Shown: positions 8,648 through 16,871 of the stretch, one piece after another
Layout: every line of letters begins with the position of its first letter
Position numbering within the stretch: the first letter of the stretch is position 1
NCBI RefSeq assembly: GCF_900162615.1
Contig: NZ_FUFN01000010.1
Span: 2,200,519-2,264,518 of the forward strand
From: Virgibacillus proomii
GTDB lineage: Bacteria; Bacillota; Bacilli; Bacillales; Amphibacillaceae
Direction of reading: 5' to 3'
Length of the DNA stretch: 64,000 nucleotides
Program-made: the position numbers and the translations under genes
Notes under the pieces: model-generated
Told to the model about the DNA's origin: nothing
The model's input: the letters and a program-made list of their open reading frames with translations, nothing else
The model's database searches: none

Positions 8648-9259
8648 TTATTTTGCTTCGTTATAGTTTTTTGCAACTTCATCCCAGTTAACGATGTTCC
8701 AAAATGCAGAAACATATTCTGGACGTCTATTTTGATAGTTTAGATAGTAAGCATGCTCCCAAACATCTAAGCCCAAAATAGGTGTTTTTCCTTCCATTAA
8801 TGGTGAGTCTTGGTTTGGTGTACTAGTTATTTCTAATTTTCCATTATTTACAACAAGCCATGCCCATCCTGAACCGAAACGTCCAGTTGCTGCACTTTCA
8901 AACTGTTCTTTAAACTTTTCGAAACTACCAAAAGTCTCGTTAATTTTAGCAGCAAGCTCACCAGTTGGTTCTCCACCACCATTTGGTGAAAGAATCTTCC
9001 AGAAAAGGCTATGGTTAGCGTGTCCACCGCCATTATTTCTTACAGCAGTACGAGCGCTTTCTGGCACAGCATCTAGGTTGCTAATTAAATCCATTAATGA
9101 TTTATTCTGAAGGTTTGCATGTCCCTCTAAAGCATCATTTAATTTTGTAACATACGTATTATGATGCTTTGTATGGTGTATGTTCATGGTCTCCTTGTCG
9201 ATTGTAGGCTCAAGTGCATCGTATGCATATGGTAGTTCGGGTAATTCAAATTTTGACAT
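8648..9259 (-). CDS. sodA: superoxide dismutase, manganese type
   Basis: A 203-aa cytosolic enzyme that converts superoxide to hydrogen peroxide and oxygen. The four metal ligands are in family-typical contexts: MNIHHTKHHNTYV near residue 24-36, GGGHANHSLFW near 75-85, and DVWEHAYYLNY near 162-172 (Asp and His). The QDSPL context favours manganese. I place the start at the internal ATG preceded by GAGGAGGAAG, giving MSKFELPELPYAYDAL, the usual N-terminus, rather than the upstream ATG nine codons earlier. The neighbours match the B. subtilis sodA-yqgE-pbpA order. Confidence 0.95.
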   Translation of the reverse strand: MSKFELPELPYAYDALEPTIDKETMNIHHTKHHNTYVTKLNDALEGHANLQNKSLMDLISNLDAVPESARTAVRNNGGGHANHSLFWKILSPNGGGEPTGELAAKINETFGSFEKFKEQFESAATGRFGSGWAWLVVNNGKLEITSTPNQDSPLMEGKTPILGLDVWEHAYYLNYQNRRPEYVSAFWNIVNWDEVAKNYNEAK

Positions 9260-9383
9260 TATTCCTTCCTCCTCTAATAAATCCATTTTAATTAAAAAGG
9301 ATCTAATATCACCCTTTTAATCAAGCCTACCAAAGGTTTTTTAGTGTTGCAAATTATATGCATTAACATACTATAGGCTAAGG

Positions 9384-9789
9384 TGTATAAAGAACACTGG
9401 ACATATACAAACTGGAAAATTTCCGACGGGATAAAGTGAACTTCATTGCGTGGAATGCTTTTCCAAGAAATGTTAGTACCGCAACGGTATGATCTAAAGG
9501 CCTCTGAACCAATCGGGCATTTAGGTGCCGGTTTCTCCAATTTAAACTTAAGATACGGAGCCTTCCATTTTCGGATAAAGAAAATATGCCTCTAAAAACA
9601 GGGGAATGCTGACGCCTGAGCGGCAAACAGCCTGCTTTTAGTCGCCTACCTTTAGATCTGAGCCGACGTTGACTTATCGTAGGAAGAAGACCGACCAAAG
9701 TTTGCTAGTCGCTCGAGCGCTTAAGCTAGACAACGTTACTTTTCACAAAAAATTAACCGCCATGTAGAAACGGATATAATTGGCTAGAC
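9384..9789 (+). repeat. family A repeat A3, interrupted by B4
   Basis: The left part (9384-9430, CATATACAAACTGGAAA block) and the right part (9579-9789, ATGCCTCT, palindrome, TTGACTTATCGTAGGAAG and a TAGAAACGGATATAATT tail) together make one family A copy. Family B copy B4 sits between them. Confidence 0.68.
9436..9574 (+). repeat. family B repeat B4 inside A3
   Basis: The left flank is ATAAA at 9431-9435 and the right flank is ATAAA at 9575-9579. The CTAAAGGCC..GGGCATTTAGG hairpin is clear. The first hairpin looks like a hybrid of two stem types (CATTGCGTGG with CCAAGAAATG) and is mispaired. The right long stem is degenerate. Confidence 0.68.
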
Positions 9790-9797
9790 AAATAAAA

Positions 9798-9817
9798 AAA
9801 CAAGCAGATGCTTGTTT
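9798..9817 (-). terminator. terminator of the tRNA operon
   Basis: A 9-bp perfect stem (9798-9806 with 9809-9817) with a tiny loop and a T run on the minus strand, just after tRNA-Phe. Confidence 0.85.
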
Positions 9818-9823
9818 AAAAAA

Positions 9824-9899
9824 TGGTGGCTCGGGACGGAATCGAACCGCCGACACAGGGATTTTCAGTCCCTTGCTCTACCGACTGAGCTACCGAGCC
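9824..9899 (-). tRNA. tRNA-Phe (GAA)
   Basis: 76 nt with encoded CCA. The GGCTCGG acceptor, T-arm GGTTCGATTCC and anticodon loop CTGAAAA are all present. Last gene of a six-tRNA cluster. Confidence 0.96.
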
Positions 9900-9948
9900 A
9901 TCAGAATATAAAATTGATTTTCTGTACTTCTTAACCGCACTATATGTA

Positions 9949-10041
9949 TGGAGGAGGTAGAGGGATTCGAACCCCCGCGGGCTGTTACACCCCTGTCGGT
10001 TTTCAAGACCGATCCCTTCAGCCAGACTTGGGTATACCTCC
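9949..10041 (-). tRNA. tRNA-Ser (TGA)
   Basis: 93 nt with encoded CCA and the long variable arm expected for serine. The anticodon loop CTTGAAA gives TGA. Confidence 0.96.
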
Positions 10042-10049
10042 AACTAGAC

Positions 10050-10126
10050 TGGTGGACCCTGCAGGACTCGAACCTGCGACCGATCGGTTATGAGCCGATA
10101 GCTCTAACCAACTGAGCTAAGGGTCC
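10050..10126 (-). tRNA. tRNA with CAT anticodon, probably tRNA-Ile2
   Basis: 77 nt with encoded CCA and anticodon CAT. The GGACCCTTAGCTCAGTTGG body resembles the Bacillus Ile2 tRNA, whose C34 is changed to lysidine by TilS. It differs from the elongator Met gene at 10245 and lacks initiator features. The Ile2 assignment is from memory of the family. Confidence 0.88.
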
Positions 10127-10148
10127 GGTTGATATAATTTTAATATAA

Positions 10149-10225
10149 TGGGGCGACCGGTGGGGATCGAACCCACGGATGCCGGAGCCACAATCCGGTG
10201 CGTTAACCACTTCGCCACGACCGCC
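10149..10225 (-). tRNA. tRNA-His (GTG)
   Basis: 77 nt including the extra 5' G(-1) typical of histidine tRNA and an encoded CCA. The anticodon loop TTGTGGC gives GTG. Confidence 0.96.
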
Positions 10226-10244
10226 ATACAAGTTTATATTTAAG

Positions 10245-10318
10245 TGGCGGTGGAGGGGATCGAACCCACGACCTCACGGGTATGAACCGTACGCTCTCGC
10301 CAGCTGAGCTACACCGCC
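10245..10318 (-). tRNA. tRNA-Met (CAT), elongator
   Basis: 74 nt without an encoded CCA. Its GGCGGTGTAGCTCAGCTGG body resembles the Bacillus elongator Met tRNA. The anticodon loop TTCATAC gives CAT. Confidence 0.93.
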
Positions 10319-10322
10319 AAAT

Positions 10323-10397
10323 TGGCTCCACAGGTAGGATTCGAACCTACGACCGATCGGTTAACAGCCGATTGCTCTACCACTGAGCTACTGTGGA
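10323..10397 (-). tRNA. tRNA-Asn (GTT)
   Basis: 75 nt with encoded CCA and a TCCACAG acceptor. The anticodon loop CTGTTAA gives GTT. First gene of the cluster Asn-Met-His-Ile2-Ser-Phe. Confidence 0.96.
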
Positions 10398-10439
10398 ACG
10401 GGTATGCTATAATTTGTTTAAATTATAGCGACAAGATAT

Positions 10440-10468
10440 AATTTACCACGTTCAACAACTTCTGTCAA
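10440..10468 (-). promoter_or_regulatory. sigma-A promoter of the tRNA operon
   Basis: On the minus strand, TTGACA (10463-10468) and TAAATT (10440-10445) with a 17-nt spacer, about 40 bases before tRNA-Asn. Confidence 0.75.
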
Positions 10469-10625
10469 TATCTTTTTTTACAAAATCTTAACAAACTATT
10501 ATGTATGTATTTCATTTATATATCGCTTTAAAACGACAATATTTACTATAGCATCTTTCTATATGGATTTCAAGGCTTAATTTAAAATTAGAAAATTAGA
10601 ATTAATCACCTACCAAAATGAAATA

Positions 10626-10659
10626 TTTGCATCGTTCTAATTAATTAGAACGATGCAAA
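10626..10659. terminator. 34-bp perfect palindrome, possible displaced nptA terminator
   Basis: Loop-less perfect palindrome with half-site TTTGCATCGTTCTAATT. It lies immediately beside repeat B5 and downstream of the minus-strand nptA gene. If B5 were removed, it would sit about 40 bases after the nptA stop codon, so a terminator role is plausible. A protein-binding site is an alternative. Confidence 0.5.
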
Positions 10660-10670
10660 ATTATAATAAA

Positions 10671-10940
10671 GTGAAAGTTCATTCAGTGGATTTCTTCATT
10701 AGAAATGGAACAAAGACAAAAATCATAATTATGCTTAAAAAACGCTTTTTCTTCATTCGTTACGATGTTTGGTGCAAAGCTTTTCTTGTCCCTGAAAAAC
10801 CGCGAAGGAAGTATCGCTGTCTTGGTTATTTCTTGTCAGTCAATGAATAGGTATTTAAATGCCGTTATTTCCCGCTTAGATGCTTCGGATTTTCTATCAC
10901 TCCTGAAGCAAAAGTCGTATGTCACAACCTTAGATGCGAG
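10671..10940 (+). repeat. family B repeat B5 (long form)
   Basis: 270 bp flanked by ATAAA (10666-10670) and ATAAA (10941-10945). It carries diverged tandem cassette units (TTCTTGTCC endings near 10785 and 10835) and a late GCCGTTATTTCCCGCTT segment that opens the long stem. It lies between nptA and the palindrome at 10626. Confidence 0.72.
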
Positions 10941-10970
10941 ATAAAAGTGAAATAGCACCGTAACTAAACA

Positions 10971-12596
10971 CTACTCGCCAAGAACTTCTTCAGCAAGGTT
11001 TACTGCGTGATCTCCGATTCGCTCTAAATTACTAATAATATCCACAAATACAATTCCAGCGGATCCACTACAAATCCCTTCATTCATACGAATAATATGT
11101 TTTTTTCGAAATTTCCGCTCCATTTTATCGATTTGGTCCTCTTTTTGAATAACTGAAAGTGCTTCTTCACGGTTCATTTCTTGAATGGCGTAAACGGCCT
11201 GCTTAACAGTAGAAATCGTTAACTCAAACATTTCATTAAGATCTTCTTTCGCATAATCTGTTAAGTATAGTTTATTAGAAATTTTATATTCAATGAGTTC
11301 AACAATATTTTCAAAATGATCTCCAATTCGCTCAACGTCACGAACTGAATCGAGGATAGAAGAATGTTTTTCACTTTCTAATTCAGACAGTGATTCTGTC
11401 GATAATTCAATCAAATAATTAGTAATTTTTCGGTCAAGATTATTTAACGCACTTTCGATTTGCATTGCCAACTCCGAGTGTTTAATCAAATGAGTATTTA
11501 AGTATTTATTGGTCTCTTCCAACCCCTTATATGCATACTCGCCCATTCTCACTAACTCAGACTTAGCTTGATCTAATGCTACAGAAGGTGATTGTTGAAT
11601 GAATATAGGATCCAGATGTTTTGGCTTATATTCTATAATGGAATCTTTACCTGGTATAATTTTGGTTACCAGCCAGGCTAAAGCGCCAATAAATGGAAAT
11701 TGTATAATCGTATTGGTTATGTTAAATGTCCCGTGAGCAAACGCAATGGTCATTTCAGGGTTCAAATGAAGCTGACCTTGTAAAAAGGAAATAAAACTTG
11801 TAAATATCCCTAAAAATATAAGAAAGATTGTTGCTCCTACCAAGTTGAAAATAACATGGGTAAGTGCAGCTCGCTTAGCGCCTATAGTTGCACCTATGGA
11901 AGCAAGCACTGCAGTAATGGTCGTACCAATATTATCTCCAAATAAAACAGGGATTGCTGCCTTTAATTCCATTGCTCCTTCAGAAAATAAGCCCTGCAAA
12001 ATACCAATAGTTGCACTTGAGCTTTGTACAATTAAAGTAAATACAGTACCAATCACTACACCTAAGACAGGACTATCACTCATATTAATTGTTAGCTCTT
12101 GAAATGCTTCTAAGCTTCGCAACGGCTTCATACCATTACTCATTAATTCTAAGCCAAAGAATAGCGCTCCAAAACCAAAAACGGCTTGTCCTATAGCGTT
12201 AACTTTCTGACTTTTAAAGAAAAACAATAAGAAACAACCTACAGCAAGAATTGGCAACGAATATGCACTAATATCAATTCCTATAATAAATGCAGTAATA
12301 GTTGTACCAATATTTGCTCCCATTATAACCCCAATAGCTTGCTTTAATGACATAAAGCCTGCATTAACAAGACCTACAGTTAATACGGTTGTTCCAGAAC
12401 TACTTTGAATTAAAACAGTAACAATAATACCTGCGAGCACACCCAAAAATGGGTTACTTGTAAAACGATCCAATATATCTCGTAAGCGGTCACCTGCTGA
12501 CTTTTGTAATCCATCACCCATGTATTTAATACCTAGAAGGAAAATACCGAGACCACCAATAAATTCAAAAATCAGTTTTTGAACATCAATTTCCAA
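10971..12596 (-). CDS. sodium-dependent phosphate cotransporter, NptA/PNaS type
   Basis: A 541-aa protein. The membrane part (about 1-310) has two repeats, each with a QSSS signature (IQSSSGTT near 64, VQSSSATI near 190) and a GANIGTT or GDNIGTT motif, the hallmarks of Na/Pi cotransporters. A cytosolic PhoU-like helical domain (about 345-540) follows, with VERIGDH and LERIGDHAVN motifs. It probably imports phosphate with sodium, fitting a salt-loving host. The C-terminal domain may give PhoU-like control. It starts with MEIDVQKLIFEFIGGLGIF and an AAGGGTAGG-like ribosome-binding site. Confidence 0.92.
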   Translation of the reverse strand: MEIDVQKLIFEFIGGLGIFLLGIKYMGDGLQKSAGDRLRDILDRFTSNPFLGVLAGIIVTVLIQSSSGTTVLTVGLVNAGFMSLKQAIGVIMGANIGTTITAFIIGIDISAYSLPILAVGCFLLFFFKSQKVNAIGQAVFGFGALFFGLELMSNGMKPLRSLEAFQELTINMSDSPVLGVVIGTVFTLIVQSSSATIGILQGLFSEGAMELKAAIPVLFGDNIGTTITAVLASIGATIGAKRAALTHVIFNLVGATIFLIFLGIFTSFISFLQGQLHLNPEMTIAFAHGTFNITNTIIQFPFIGALAWLVTKIIPGKDSIIEYKPKHLDPIFIQQSPSVALDQAKSELVRMGEYAYKGLEETNKYLNTHLIKHSELAMQIESALNNLDRKITNYLIELSTESLSELESEKHSSILDSVRDVERIGDHFENIVELIEYKISNKLYLTDYAKEDLNEMFELTISTVKQAVYAIQEMNREEALSVIQKEDQIDKMERKFRKKHIIRMNEGICSGSAGIVFVDIISNLERIGDHAVNLAEEVLGE

Positions 12597-12711
12597 AATG
12601 TATACCTACCCTTCTTTATGTTGAATCTTGTCGCACCATAACAATATTAAGTATATATAAAGTTTTTGTAAAGGAGTTATAATTATATTTAACATTAAAT
12701 TTACAATTGAA

Positions 12712-12750
12712 AAAAAAGCGTTGTTTTTTATACGAACAAACGCTTTTTTC
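12712..12750. terminator. orphan terminator-like hairpin upstream of nptA
   Basis: An AAAAAAGCGTT..AACGCTTTTTT stem with A and T runs at both sides. No gene ends here. It lies about 115 bases ahead of the nptA start on the coding strand, so it may be a leader attenuator or the end of an unannotated small RNA. Confidence 0.5.
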
Positions 12751-12781
12751 TCAAACTTAATTTGCCATAAACAGAAACTTC

Positions 12782-13003
12782 ATTCAATGGGGCTTTCTTC
12801 TTCACTGATTAGAAGTAGAATAAGGATAACATTTCAGACGCCCTTGAAAAAGAAGTAACTTTTCTGCGTGCGATGCGTCGCTCAGGTGTCCTTTAAAAAT
12901 ATCGGTGTCTTGATTATTTTCTTGTCCTGTAAATGAATCGGGCATTTAGACGGCGCCTACGTATTCTCTACAATTTAAAGTGTTACCCTACAGCACTACA
13001 GAT
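12782..13003 (+). repeat. family B repeat B6, long form, degenerate right end
   Basis: Left flank ATAAA at 12777-12781, then an AGAAACTTCATTC left end, tandem cassette units with a GTGCGATGCGTCGC palindrome near 12860, and AATGAATCGGGCATTTAG near 12925. The right stem has decayed. Confidence 0.6.
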
Positions 13004-13241
13004 GTGGAATAGATAACTAGCCACAGGTTAGTTGTTAATATTTCCTAATAGATTACGCATAAATGAACAATTATAACCTTCTTCATACTTCCATAGATAG
13101 ATTATATGAAGAGATAACAGCCATAAAAGGTGTACGTAATGAAGTATAATTATAACTACTTTACTAAACTTTTCTTATATTACATATGTATAGACTAAAA
13201 CAGCAATTGGCATTGAATTAAATTTACTTAAACATATAAAC
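13004..13241. other. non-coding gap
   Basis: AT-rich sequence between repeat B6 and the terminator of the NfeD-like gene. No ORF, RNA gene or repeat was recognised. Confidence 0.5.
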
Positions 13242-13267
13242 AAAAGATAACCTTTTTTGGTTATCTT
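13242..13267 (-). terminator. terminator of the NfeD-like gene
   Basis: AAGATAACC/GGTTATCTT stem (13244-13252 with 13259-13267) followed by T-rich sequence on the minus strand, just after the stop codon. Confidence 0.75.
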
Positions 13268-13274
13268 CTTATTT

Positions 13275-13904
13275 TCATTCAACAGTTTCAACTAATATTT
13301 TGGTTCCATCAACTTTTATAATCCTCACCTTTGTGTTTTTAGAGATCCATTGTCCATTAGAAATGGCACTATAATTCTTATGATCAACGCTAATCGTCCC
13401 AACCGGTCGCAAATCGGTTAAAGTCAGTCCCTCTTTATTTACCAATTGTTCATAGCTAATATTCAATGAATTGTAACCAGCTTCTTTTGTTAACTGATCT
13501 TTTAATGTTATTTTATTCCACATCTCTCTTCGCTTAAATACTTTTAAGAAAAAAAACGAGGCACCACCGCCTAATAACACCCCTAAAACTGCATACAATC
13601 CCGAGGTAAAGCTGGGAGCTGGAAGTGCTACTGCTGTCAACATACTTGCTAATCCAATGGTAGCTAACGTACCGTCATTAAGGAGTTTTCCATCAATAAT
13701 AATCAGTAATAATCCAATAAAGTAAATAATAAGCATAATAATAATAGAGTCCGCCTCAACATATGCTCCAAAATATACTGTAATGAATCCTATTCCTAAT
13801 AATGCAAAAACTCCACGCATATTTACTAATACTTCGCCAATTAAAAATAATGTAGCAAAGCCAGTTATAATAAGCCCAATCCATTCCGTCTCAAAAACAG
13901 CCAA
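13275..13904 (-). CDS. NfeD-family membrane protein without protease domain
   Basis: About 209 aa. Five to six closely spaced membrane helices (about residues 8-135) are followed by a soluble OB-fold-like NfeD domain whose end (ISKNTKVRIIKVDGTKILVETVE) resembles the C-terminus of the full-length NfeD gene at 41365. The N-terminal ClpP-like protease domain of that paralogue is absent, so this is a short NfeD. Such proteins usually partner with flotillins. I place the start at TTG because AGAGGAGGA lies the right distance ahead of it; the ATG six codons earlier overlaps this site. Divergent from the LysM gene. Confidence 0.8.
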   Translation of the reverse strand: MAVFETEWIGLIITGFATLFLIGEVLVNMRGVFALLGIGFITVYFGAYVEADSIIIMLIIYFIGLLLIIIDGKLLNDGTLATIGLASMLTAVALPAPSFTSGLYAVLGVLLGGGASFFFLKVFKRREMWNKITLKDQLTKEAGYNSLNISYEQLVNKEGLTLTDLRPVGTISVDHKNYSAISNGQWISKNTKVRIIKVDGTKILVETVE

Positions 13905-13980
13905 ATATGCTCCTCCTCTCATCGTTCATTCATTTATACGTATATAAGTTATATTTTGTTTCATTATAAGGAGTAATTCT

Positions 13981-14313
13981 ATGTATTTTATTAAAAAACT
14001 TACTGCTTTATTATTCAGTATAATTGCTATTTTCGTTATTTATCAAGACCTTTCTCAGGTAGCAATACATTCCAAAAAAGATAAATATGAGGTTGAACAA
14101 AAAGCTGAGCCAGCACCTTTAGCTTATCATGTCATTCCAATTAAAGTCCAAGCAGGAGATACTGTTCTTTCCATTGTAGAACGACTAAACCCTCATTTAA
14201 ATGACATTCATAATATAAACATATTTGCTGATTTTCAACTGATTAACCCAGAAAGTGATCCATCTTCGCTCACTCCAGGAGATATTTATTATTTTCCTAA
14301 GTATGAAAAATAG
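13981..14313 (+). CDS. LysM-domain protein, YqfZ-like
   Basis: A 110-aa protein with an N-terminal signal anchor (about 5-24), a short linker and a C-terminal LysM domain (about 50-108, with IKVQAGDTVLSIVERLNP and a LTPGDIYYFP close). LysM binds peptidoglycan glycan chains, so it is a small exported or membrane-tethered wall binder. Position and content fit B. subtilis yqfZ, which sits beside ispG (yqfY) there; ispG is not present here. It has an ATAAGGAG ribosome-binding site at 13967-13974. Confidence 0.8.
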   Translation: MYFIKKLTALLFSIIAIFVIYQDLSQVAIHSKKDKYEVEQKAEPAPLAYHVIPIKVQAGDTVLSIVERLNPHLNDIHNINIFADFQLINPESDPSSLTPGDIYYFPKYEK

Positions 14314-14395
14314 TATGAAATTAAGGGTGGGTTTTAACATATTATTGTTTGTATATATTAAAAATTCATATCTGTTTTTACTAATAATATTCATG

Positions 14396-14492
14396 TTTTT
14401 AGAAAAACTTGGTTTGTCGTCAAGTCTTTATGGCGAAAGCTTCTTATACGGTAAAGCCTAAAGTTTTATACTTTCCTACAGTGTAAAAAACG
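14396..14492 (+). repeat. family D repeat D2, uninterrupted
   Basis: TTAGAAAAACTTGG stem, TCTTTATGGCGAAAGC and CTTATACGGTAAAG followed directly by a TTTTATACTTTC..GTATAAAA hairpin. It lacks the family B element present in D1 and D3 and so shows the empty site. Confidence 0.7.
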
Positions 14493-14597
14493 ACTCGTTT
14501 TTTTCTAGTTATAGAAAGTATAGTACTAAAACATTCCATTTTTTACTATTAAACATTTGTCTATGTTAATTTAACACTAAAATTTTAAAACATAAAA

Positions 14598-14808
14598 GTT
14601 AGAAGTCGCACATTTAGTACAAACCGCAGATCAAAAAACATAGGAGTATGCCGTCGCCTGAAGCGGTAAACCCACTTTTAGTTGGTCTCCCCTCAGATTC
14701 GAGACGATGTTAACTTATCGTAGGAAGAAGAGCGAAGGTTGAGTAGCAGCTTAAGTTAGATGATGCTACTTTTCAAATAAGTTATCCACGATAGAGAAAC
14801 GGATATAA
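14598..14808 (+). repeat. family A repeat A4
   Basis: Diverged family A copy (GGAGTATGCCGTCGCC, GATGTTAACTTATCGTAGGAAG, GATGCTACTTTTCAAA, TTATCCACGAT). Uninterrupted. Occupies the place of ispG relative to B. subtilis. Confidence 0.68.
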
Positions 14809-14816
14809 ACAAAAAA

Positions 14817-14840
14817 AAGGAAGGCAAATGTACCTTCCCT
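14817..14840 (-). terminator. terminator of yqfX
   Basis: GGAAGG/CCTTCC stem (14819-14824 with 14833-14838) followed on the minus strand by eight Ts. Overlaps the yqfX stop codon. Confidence 0.75.
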
Positions 14841-15213
14841 AAACAAATGGCAATATAAATAAAGCAATGAGAATTGATATTGCTCCTGCAGCAATAGCAA
14901 TATTCCCCAGTGCATCTGCTCCTCTATTTCTAGACATGAAACCGAGTACGATTCCTGCTATACCAAAGATCACTGGCCAAACAAAAAAGGAAATAATGGA
15001 TAAGGCGATGCCAATCCAACCAAATGTTGCATTTGCATCTACTTCATCATTTGTGACTTCAGGCTCATAATCATCGGCTGACATTTCTGCAGCGAATTCT
15101 TCGTCTCTTGAGCTATCTGGTTCGACGCCAATAAAGTCTTGATTTTTTCTTTGTTCTTCGTAATTTGGCGCTTCTTCAACATCCTTCATACCTTTGTTCG
15201 GATTTTGATCCAT
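14839..15213 (-). CDS. yqfX: YqfX-like small membrane protein
   Basis: A 124-aa protein. The first about 60 residues are acidic and soluble; then come two membrane helices (about 63-90 and 102-122) separated by FMSRNRGADALG. This DUF4190-like hairpin fold and the position between the yqfZ-like and nfo genes match B. subtilis yqfX. Function unknown. The ATG has an AAAGGAGG ribosome-binding site. Confidence 0.75.
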   Translation of the reverse strand: MDQNPNKGMKDVEEAPNYEEQRKNQDFIGVEPDSSRDEEFAAEMSADDYEPEVTNDEVDANATFGWIGIALSIISFFVWPVIFGIAGIVLGFMSRNRGADALGNIAIAAGAISILIALFILPFV

Positions 15214-15387
15214 TAGCTAAGACCTCCTTTTGTTTTGAGGTACACGCTTAGGTTATGGATTTTTGATTATTTTACAGATGTTATTTAATGGAAGCCTTTC
15301 CTTTAAAAAATAATAAATGGGACAAGTTGATTTTTATTTTTATTTACATATAGTAACGTAGAGCTTTTATTAAGGGAGCAATGTAGA

Positions 15388-15672
15388 ATGTCAAAAATCA
15401 TAAAAGAAATAATTAGAAAAAAGTTAACCCAATTATCAGCAGAAGAGCTTATGAATTATGCTGACCAATATGGCTTTTCATTAACACAGCAAGAAGCAAA
15501 ACAAATAATTATGTACTTAAGACAGTATGAAGTTGATCCATTTAGCGTTGAAGGAAGAAAAAAGATGATTCAACAACTAGCGAGGATAACAGACCAAACA
15601 ACTGCGCAAAAAGCCCAACAATTATTTAGTGATATGGTTTCATCTTATGGTTTAGATCATTTATTCCGTTAA
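15388..15672 (+). CDS. DUF2624 protein, YqfT-like
   Basis: A 94-aa soluble helical protein. It begins MSKIIKEIIRKKLTQLSAEEL and contains YADQYGFSLTQQEAKQII, which I associate with the DUF2624/YqfT family; yqfT is beside nfo (yqfS) in B. subtilis. A GGGAG ribosome-binding site lies about eight bases before the ATG. Function unknown. The intervening yqfU and zur genes of B. subtilis are missing here. Confidence 0.75.
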   Translation: MSKIIKEIIRKKLTQLSAEELMNYADQYGFSLTQQEAKQIIMYLRQYEVDPFSVEGRKKMIQQLARITDQTTAQKAQQLFSDMVSSYGLDHLFR

Positions 15673-15673
15673 T

Positions 15674-15874
15674 GAAGCGGAATGAAGACTAAAATCTCGG
15701 GTATCCTTGAGACTGCGATGTGTCTCTATCGTAGCTTTTCTTATCCTTGAATACGGTTGTGCTACCGAATCTTCTACGTTCTGTCGATCGACGAATCAGG
15801 CGTCTAGTGCCGTTAACTTCCACTTTGATTCTTGCTTGGTATTGAAGTTGGAGATAACGGCACTTAGATGCGGA
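15674..15874 (+). repeat. family B repeat B7 (long form)
   Basis: The left end is eroded. It has a cassette unit with GCGATGTGTC near 15717 and a well-preserved long stem: GTGCCGTTA opening at 15810 and TAACGGCAC closing at 15855-15863. Right flank ATAAA at 15875-15879. Confidence 0.62.
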
Positions 15875-15952
15875 ATAAAGGAGCATTAAGTTCTACATTT
15901 ACGCACTCTTAACACGTTACAAGGCACCTTATCGCTAATAATAACGGGAAAA

Positions 15953-16846
15953 TTATTGATTCATAATTTTTTCTTTTAAAGCAGGATCAAATTCACCAGA
16001 TCTGATCATATCAATTTCATACTTATATGGCGCTTTTTTATTTTTTTTATCTTCCCCAACATAAGGAGTTTCTAATATTTTTGGCAATTCCTTTAATTGC
16101 GGATGATTGATAACATACAGTAAAGCTTCAAAGCCGATATGACCAAATCCAATATTCTCATGACGATCTTTCTGAGCTCCTATTTCATTTTTACTATCAT
16201 TAACATGGACAACTTTTATTCGATCCACCCCAATGATTTTATCAAATTCATTAAGCACCCCATCAAAATCTTCGATCACATTATAACCCGCATCGTGAAT
16301 ATGACAAGTATCCAAGCAAACAGACAGCTTTTCATTGTGTGTTACCCCATCAATAATTTTGGCTAACTCATCAAAGCTTCTACCTATTTCTGAGCCCTTG
16401 CCAGCCATTGTTTCCAGTGCTATCTGAACCTCATTATCCTTTTCCAAAACTTCATTTAAACCCTTAATAATCTGCTTAATACCTGCTCCTGCACCCGCTC
16501 CAACATGAGCTCCTGGGTGTAAAACAATTTGCTTCGCTCCAATGGCAAAGGTTCGATCCATTTCACTCCTTAAAAAATTGATACCTAAGTTAAAGGTTTC
16601 AGGCTTATTTGTGTTACCAATATTAATAATGTATGGAGCATGTACTACGATATCTTCTATGCCGTTTTCCTCCATATGTTCCCTTCCAGCCTCAATATTC
16701 AATTCCTCAATTGGCTTTCTCCTTGTGTTTTGCGGTGCACCTGTATAAATCATAAAAGTATTTGCACCGTAGGATACAGCTTCTTCTGATGAACCTTTTA
16801 GCATTTTTTTACCACTCATCGATACGTGGGAACCAATTTTTAACAT
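15953..16846 (-). CDS. nfo: deoxyribonuclease IV (AP endonuclease)
   Basis: A 297-aa TIM-barrel endonuclease of base-excision repair that cuts 5' of abasic sites. The zinc-ligand motifs are all visible: HPGAHVGAG near 110, ETMAGKG near 144, DTCHIHDAGY near 178, HVNDSKN near 214 and DRHENIGFGHIG near 227. Length is typical. It ends 25 bases from cshB upstream and is probably co-transcribed with cshB-yqfO-trmK, as in B. subtilis yqfS-yqfR. In Bacillus spores this enzyme repairs DNA on germination. Confidence 0.95.
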   Translation of the reverse strand: MLKIGSHVSMSGKKMLKGSSEEAVSYGANTFMIYTGAPQNTRRKPIEELNIEAGREHMEENGIEDIVVHAPYIINIGNTNKPETFNLGINFLRSEMDRTFAIGAKQIVLHPGAHVGAGAGAGIKQIIKGLNEVLEKDNEVQIALETMAGKGSEIGRSFDELAKIIDGVTHNEKLSVCLDTCHIHDAGYNVIEDFDGVLNEFDKIIGVDRIKVVHVNDSKNEIGAQKDRHENIGFGHIGFEALLYVINHPQLKELPKILETPYVGEDKKNKKAPYKYEIDMIRSGEFDPALKEKIMNQ

Positions 16847-16871
16847 ACCTTCATCTCCCCTAATTAAAAAC

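Noticed and set aside
9292..9698. Two minus-strand frames upstream of sodA
   Set aside because: They overlap each other and repeats A3/B4.
9816..10043. 75-aa minus-strand frame
   Set aside because: It covers tRNA-Phe and tRNA-Ser genes.
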